A stretch of DNA of 64,000 nucleotides from Verrucomicrobiota bacterium. GTDB lineage: Bacteria; Verrucomicrobiota; Verrucomicrobiia; Verrucomicrobiales; Akkermansiaceae. Each line of letters opens with the position of its first letter. Position 1 is the stretch's first letter. The stretch is taken from positions 37,832 to 101,831 of the forward strand of contig JAURPJ010000072.1 in the NCBI GenBank assembly GCA_030835305.1. The letters run 5' to 3'. Under the pieces are notes generated by a model. It did no database searches and was not told the DNA's origin. It was given only the letters and a program-made list of their open reading frames with translations. Both the position numbers and the translations under genes were made by a program. Shown here one piece after another: positions 58,762 through 64,000 of this stretch.

Positions 58762-61700
58762 CCTTCACGCGAATGAATTCGCGGGTGGTCACAGCACTAT
58801 CCGAGAGCGAACGATAGGTTACGGTGTCTGTACGGTCACCATTCGGAAGAGAAGAGACGAACTCGGTTTGGACAGTGTCCCAATCGACGAGATTCCTGGA
58901 AGCTTCCACCGCGATGACGATATCTTCTGCAGCGGAGTTGCGGCGGAAGGTAATGGTCAGATTTTTCACAGCAGGATCTCCGAAGAATCCGGAGCCCAAG
59001 AGAATGTCAGATTCTGGACTTGGACCGGCGTCGCCGTTGACGGAACCAAAGGCGTATTCGAGGAACGAACTAAGGCCGTCGCCGTCGTTGTCGGCGCCGG
59101 GATCTCCGGTGAAAGTCTGGCCGTCACTGCCACCCGGTGAGCCGCCCGGGAAAAAGCTTGAGCGCCAGCTGGCGGGATTACCATGAGCGGGTGAGGTTAA
59201 AGGAGAGATCAAGACCAGGGTGGCTCCGGTTCCGTCCGGGGCGATTGGCCAAGGGGGGACATCAAGATAGGTGAAGCGCTGGATATCGACTGTTCCCGTG
59301 GCGTCGATGATCGCCAATTCCTCGCCGCCGTTATTCAGGCTTCCGGCGAAGACGCCCGGAGCAATTAGAATTCCAGCAGTATTGTAGTTGGCTGCGAACC
59401 CGGCCTGGTCTTTCACGATGACAATGCGTTGCCTCGCCGCGAGCGTGGTACCAGCCGGGAAGGTGTAGGTTATGCCAGTGAAGGAAACGTCTGTGAGGTC
59501 AATGGCGCTGTCGGAAATGTTCATCAATTCGAGCCACTCTTTGGTGTCATCGATTCCTGCCGGATTGTAGTTGATTTCCGAAACGACTAAATTGCTTGGC
59601 GAAGCAGGAATTCCCACGATGAAATCCGCCTCGGTGAGGGCCGACCATTCGCCGCCACTGAAAGAGCGGGCCTTGACTTTGCCGGTCCGGGTCAGGGTGA
59701 TATCGGATGCTCCGGGGTTCGGCTTGATGCCGCGCACCCGCAGATCGACACCGAGGTCACTGCTCCGGGTAGAGGATTGGTGAACCTCGACAGCGATGAC
59801 ATTGACCCCTTCTAGGAGGTCGCCAGGAGAAAGGACAAGGGTGTTGAGTGGCACGATTTCATCTTCCGGGCTGGCGCTGCTTGCGAGAGTGCTGAAAGTC
59901 ACCACGCCATCCGCTAAATTACTTCGGTCGATTTCTTTTCCATTGAGATAAACAATGGCGCCGTCATCGCGAATGAGATCGAAGGTGAGTTCCGTGTAGT
60001 CGGCTGCGCCGGTTACGGTGAATTCCTTGCGAAAGTAGGTCGTGATGTTTCGCGGAGTGCTCGCCGGGCCCACGGTGGTGTTGATGTTGATACCGCCGAC
60101 CGATCCGTATCCCAGCATGGCTTGGCCGGTTCCCCAGGCATTGTCGTTGTATTCCGGATGCTTCCAGTCCGTGGAATTATAGACTCCGTTGCCAGCGACC
60201 ACGTTGCTGTCGCTTTGGGCGACTCCGTTGTCAAGGAAGCGCCAGCCGCTTGCCTCAAAGTCGAGGATGGTCTCCGCGAGAACTCCGCCGGCGAGCATGC
60301 CAGCGCTTGGGTTAATCCCTCCGCCAGTGAGTCGAGGGTCGCTGCCATCGATGGTGTAATAAATGTTCCCTTCCGGGGCTGTGACTGCGAGATCGAAGCC
60401 GTTGGGAACAATTCCTCCATGCTGTGAATAAATTGGCGGATCAAGGGAAGGGTAGAGATTGCGGGCGCGTAGCTCACGGATGATGGAGCGGCTGTCGCTC
60501 TCATCGTGGAGGATGGGAATGTAGTGATTGGTGATGACATCACGTTCAACCACCCAATGCTGCTCGCGCGTAAAGTAAATGGGATCATTGATGGTTGGCG
60601 GGTAATAATCGGCATCAATGTTGTTGGAACTTGAGGCAGTATTTCCATAAGGCGTGTTGTCCTGGGTGTCTCCCCAGCGGGCGGATTCTGCAACGATCGC
60701 CTTATCAATCTTATCGGCGAGTTTCAGGTATCGCGCGATGGATTTGCTCTCACTAAGCGCGCCGCCATTGAACATATGCTTGTGAACGCGGTCGGCGAAA
60801 AGCAGGCGGAATTCATCATTCAACCGCAGGCGCTGGAAAGGTGCTCCCGAACCCGAACCACTGTTGTAACGATTCCAGCTAAATTTATCCAGGGCGATTT
60901 CCTGATCCCAAACCTGGAAGCGGAATTTGCCGTCCCCACTGATTTCATTGACTGCTCCATAGCCGTTCTTGGTTGGCCAGTCCTCTGCGTCCGCGTAGAA
61001 GTGGAGAAGCATGTAGTCGATATAGTTTTCCAGATCGAGGTAGTCCTTCACCTGTTGGTAAACGCCATTATTAGTGATGTTGCTGTTGAGCAGACTGGTC
61101 ATGGCATTCCAGCGGGGGCCGGCTTCGCTCACGACGTGGTCCTTGTTGACTCTCCAGTCTTCTTCTCTTCCTCCGAGATGCTCGGCATACCAATCGTCTT
61201 CGATTCGCTCGGTCAAATCGTGGACCCCAAAGTAGAGTCCATTGTAGTAGAGGTGAACAAATCGACCGTGTCCGTTGGCGTGGCCCATATCGGACAAACT
61301 ATTTTTCATCCAAACATCACGAATGTATTGTGAATCGTTCGGACGGTAGCGTCCGCTGCTCCAGGTGTTCAGGGCCCAGGAGTCTGTGAAGCAGGCGCGC
61401 AGCACGAGTTTATTAAAGGTTTCAACCTCTGAGTCTTCGAAGAGTGGATAGTTCAGCTTAGGAATACCCACTGCTGAGCTAAAGGTAAGACGCATCGAGT
61501 GTTTCTGCATCCGGCGTGGAGTCCGGCTGGAATTACCGTGAGCTTCAATCTTACAATCCTCCTGAAAGCCCGTTGTGCCATCTGGAAAAATATACTCGAT
61601 AGAGCATTCCCGCTCAAAGCGGCCTCGCGGGTTGGTGAGGACTCCACCAGTTCCACCGGTTATGTCTTGTTGCCTCATTGAGAGAGCTACCGTCGGGATA

Positions 61701-63868
61701 TCGAGCAAGGCTTCTTGCACCGTGTAAATTCCCAAGCCGTTGGTATTATTCACAACGCGCGAGTCCATCTCGTAGTCCGAGGCGACATTCTGCCCGACCT
61801 GGCTGTCGAAGCCCCAGTCCGCAGGCCATCCTGGTGGATTGGTGGGCTGCTGGACCACGTCCTCAATAAAAATGTAAGTGTGCGTGTCCACGTTGGTGGG
61901 GATCCAGTTGCTAAAGGTGGCAAGCGCGCGAACGGTGCTTGTCGTGCTAATCGTGATCGGCTCGGTGTAGATGGTGCCCGTATTCGCTGTTGGAGGCGTA
62001 CCGTCGAGAGTGTAGCGAATAGTGGCACCGGGGGTGTCCGAAGTGATCACCAACTGAAAGGGGTCTTTGTAAAAGCCACGGTCTGTTGAAAAATTGGTGT
62101 CCTTGACCACACCGGGAAATGCTGAAGCACTGTTGATGGCACCCGGAGTAGTACTTTTGAAGAAGACCGGCTGATCTCCGGCTGAAGGAATTCCGTACGA
62201 GGTATCGGTAAACTGTTCAGGTAAGGTGGGCGAGAAACTGTCGTCCACTGTGGTTCCGTTGGGCCTGATGATAGCGAGGTATTCACCTCCCGCGCTCAGG
62301 CTAAAATTTGTGTGGGCGTTGCCGTCGGGATCCACGGTGTTCTCGCCGGAGGCAAACACGATGAGATAACCCTGCGCCGAGATGTTAACGTTAGGAAAGT
62401 TCCACTTTGTAGGATTATCGATGTTATCAGTGAGGTAATAGCCATCAAGATTGACCGTTTGATTGTTGGGATTATGAATCTCAATCCAGTCTTCCCGGCG
62501 GCCAAAACCGTCCTGAATATCGGTGACATTACGAGTCAGGATTTCATTCAGCCGCAAGGGGAGAAGGGTATTTGGAAAGTCACTCGTATTCGTGGGATCG
62601 GTGCCCTCGCCGAGTTCTAGGGCGTCGTTAAAACCATCGCCGTCGGTGTCGGCGAGTTTCGGATCAGTGACAAACCCACCAGCGCCCGAAAGTTCGTCGG
62701 CATCGCCCAGGCCTTCTCCGTCGGTGTCTGCGAGAAGCGGATTGGTTCCAAAGGTCTCAACTTCCTCCCCGTCGTTCAGGGTGTCGCTGTCAGTATCCGT
62801 GAGAGTGGGATTGGTTCCCGCCGTCTGCTCTTCGATGTTGGTAAGGCTGTCACTGTCGCCGTCATCGCTACCTGATACGGTGGTGAGGGCCGGGAAGTAA
62901 AGGAGCTCCCAGTCATCGTCCAGTCCGTCATTGTCCGAATCATTTACGACCTCGATGTTGAAGATTTCCTCGTAGAAGGCCCCGGCCGCATCTGTCGTTC
63001 TGACCCTGAGACTCAGGATGGCGCCGCCTGCCAGGGCGGTCAGATCGCGGTCGATCCGCAAGGTGTTTCCGTCGATCTCGAAGAGTCCGTTGTCGGTGCT
63101 GCCTGTCCCTTCTTCAAGGGAATAGGTAAAGGTATCGCCCGGGGTGGGGTCGGTCGTAGTAAAGGTGCCAACCGCCGAACCAATCGTTGCGGTCTTGGCA
63201 ACAATGAGGCTGGATAGAGCGAGATCGATTGGTCCGTCGGTGGCGACCGGTTCGCCGATCTCCAGTCCGTTCAGGAAGACATTGTGGGAGGGGCTCGGAT
63301 TGGTGACCGAGACGATGCCATTGATGGTAACCGCGCCGTTTCCGTCGGTTGTCACGTTCAGCGTGATGACATTGTCTGCCAGCGTGGCAGGTCGGCTCGT
63401 GAAAGTTAGACGTTGCGTTGCCGAGCCACCTCCGCTCCAGTCGGCGGCCCGGCCTCCGGTTGAGCTCACATCGTAACCCCAGATCTTGACGGGATACTCC
63501 ACATTGGGTTGCAGACCGGTAAAGGCCAGCCGGAGTCCGCTGCCGGGATTGTTTGAAAAGCTGCCGTTCGCAAAGAGAAAGTCCCGCCACATTGAAGCCT
63601 CGCCACCACCGCCGTTATTACTACCCCGGTCCCGATCGTCGAGAGTGATGCTGCCGATGGCATCAACATCGAGGCTCACTCCGCCCGTGAAGTTCTTGGA
63701 CCATGAGTCACCGAGGTCGGAGTCGCTGGAAGCCAGCGATTGCCACCCGCTTTGGGTTGTTCTGTTGGGATCAAAGTCGATCCGTAGAGTCTGTGCTGCG
63801 AGCGGGAGGGAAAGCGCTCCAAGTGCCAGAGATCTGAGAATGAGGGTGTGCACGATCATCGAAACCAA
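58745..63868 (-). CDS. Giant secreted CotH-kinase-like / lamin-tail (LTD) / chitobiase-C-like protein
   Basis: 1707 aa: TSP3-like DSDNDGLDDDWEL repeats; LTD blocks LRLNEILTRNVTDIQDGFGRREDWIEIHNPNNQTVNLDGYYLTD and VSEINYNPAGIDDTKEWLELMNIS; CHB_HEX-like TPGATIRYTLDGTPPT; CotH-like IEAHGNSSRTPRRMQKHSMRLTF...RFVHLYYNGLYFGVHDLTERIEDDW. Confidence 0.9.
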   Translation of the reverse strand: MVSMIVHTLILRSLALGALSLPLAAQTLRIDFDPNRTTQSGWQSLASSDSDLGDSWSKNFTGGVSLDVDAIGSITLDDRDRGSNNGGGGEASMWRDFLFANGSFSNNPGSGLRLAFTGLQPNVEYPVKIWGYDVSSTGGRAADWSGGGSATQRLTFTSRPATLADNVITLNVTTDGNGAVTINGIVSVTNPSPSHNVFLNGLEIGEPVATDGPIDLALSSLIVAKTATIGSAVGTFTTTDPTPGDTFTYSLEEGTGSTDNGLFEIDGNTLRIDRDLTALAGGAILSLRVRTTDAAGAFYEEIFNIEVVNDSDNDGLDDDWELLYFPALTTVSGSDDGDSDSLTNIEEQTAGTNPTLTDTDSDTLNDGEEVETFGTNPLLADTDGEGLGDADELSGAGGFVTDPKLADTDGDGFNDALELGEGTDPTNTSDFPNTLLPLRLNEILTRNVTDIQDGFGRREDWIEIHNPNNQTVNLDGYYLTDNIDNPTKWNFPNVNISAQGYLIVFASGENTVDPDGNAHTNFSLSAGGEYLAIIRPNGTTVDDSFSPTLPEQFTDTSYGIPSAGDQPVFFKSTTPGAINSASAFPGVVKDTNFSTDRGFYKDPFQLVITSDTPGATIRYTLDGTPPTANTGTIYTEPITISTTSTVRALATFSNWIPTNVDTHTYIFIEDVVQQPTNPPGWPADWGFDSQVGQNVASDYEMDSRVVNNTNGLGIYTVQEALLDIPTVALSMRQQDITGGTGGVLTNPRGRFERECSIEYIFPDGTTGFQEDCKIEAHGNSSRTPRRMQKHSMRLTFSSAVGIPKLNYPLFEDSEVETFNKLVLRACFTDSWALNTWSSGRYRPNDSQYIRDVWMKNSLSDMGHANGHGRFVHLYYNGLYFGVHDLTERIEDDWYAEHLGGREEDWRVNKDHVVSEAGPRWNAMTSLLNSNITNNGVYQQVKDYLDLENYIDYMLLHFYADAEDWPTKNGYGAVNEISGDGKFRFQVWDQEIALDKFSWNRYNSGSGSGAPFQRLRLNDEFRLLFADRVHKHMFNGGALSESKSIARYLKLADKIDKAIVAESARWGDTQDNTPYGNTASSSNNIDADYYPPTINDPIYFTREQHWVVERDVITNHYIPILHDESDSRSIIRELRARNLYPSLDPPIYSQHGGIVPNGFDLAVTAPEGNIYYTIDGSDPRLTGGGINPSAGMLAGGVLAETILDFEASGWRFLDNGVAQSDSNVVAGNGVYNSTDWKHPEYNDNAWGTGQAMLGYGSVGGININTTVGPASTPRNITTYFRKEFTVTGAADYTELTFDLIRDDGAIVYLNGKEIDRSNLADGVVTFSTLASSASPEDEIVPLNTLVLSPGDLLEGVNVIAVEVHQSSTRSSDLGVDLRVRGIKPNPGASDITLTRTGKVKARSFSGGEWSALTEADFIVGIPASPSNLVVSEINYNPAGIDDTKEWLELMNISDSAIDLTDVSFTGITYTFPAGTTLAARQRIVIVKDQAGFAANYNTAGILIAPGVFAGSLNNGGEELAIIDATGTVDIQRFTYLDVPPWPIAPDGTGATLVLISPLTSPAHGNPASWRSSFFPGGSPGGSDGQTFTGDPGADNDGDGLSSFLEYAFGSVNGDAGPSPESDILLGSGFFGDPAVKNLTITFRRNSAAEDIVIAVEASRNLVDWDTVQTEFVSSLPNGDRTDTVTYRSLSDSAVTTREFIRVKVTQSP

Positions 63869-64000
63869 AAAACTAGTCCCTTCAGCCCCTCATTCAACAC
63901 CTAAGTCAGCGCTTCAAGAGAGGTGGGCGTTCTTCAGGCAATCGAGGCTCCGGGTGCCCTGCGTTTCCGGAAGGCGGGTGGTTTAGAAAACATCGCAACG

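Noticed and set aside
62600-62960. Repetitive GTCGGTGTC-like DNA suggesting tandem repeats or a CRISPR-like array
   Set aside because: It encodes TSP3-like D-rich protein repeats (DTDGDG, DSDNDG); unit length and sequence vary and there are no spacers

Overview
The window reads as a Verrucomicrobia-like chromosome segment (taxonomy is inference: many sulfatases, LTD/CotH and LamG secreted proteins, DUF1080, ThuA, CE6-type esterase, SHD1-like protein). Intact housekeeping genes include folE, tsaE, rplU-rpmA, trmL, pyrE, lepB, trpS, ribD, mnmG and thiL. They sit among a secreted polysaccharide-degradation complement: three sulfatases, a heparinase II/III-like lyase, SGNH esterases, a six-hairpin glycosidase-like protein and a 1707-aa CotH/LTD protein. 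There is no CRISPR array and no rRNA or tRNA that I can support. Items worth most attention: (1) a DUF4266-DUF3570-ApbE operon divergent from an OmpR-type two-component system, where the DUF3570 protein carries DSLTGAS, resembling an ApbE flavinylation motif; (2) two GTTCCACGTGGAAC parS-like palindromes inside mnmG, both encoding the same pentapeptide KFHVE; (3) a 20-bp perfect palindrome covering the response-regulator start codon; (4) nested inverted repeats over the vapB start; (5) a decayed SulP-DabA-DabB-like inorganic-carbon uptake locus and many other gene remnants (P-type ATPase, DUF892, IS1380, NPCBM, P-loop NTPase, M20 peptidase, alpha-amylase, RAYT); (6) a shared C-terminal module on several secreted proteins. 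All calls come from reading motifs; no searches were run.
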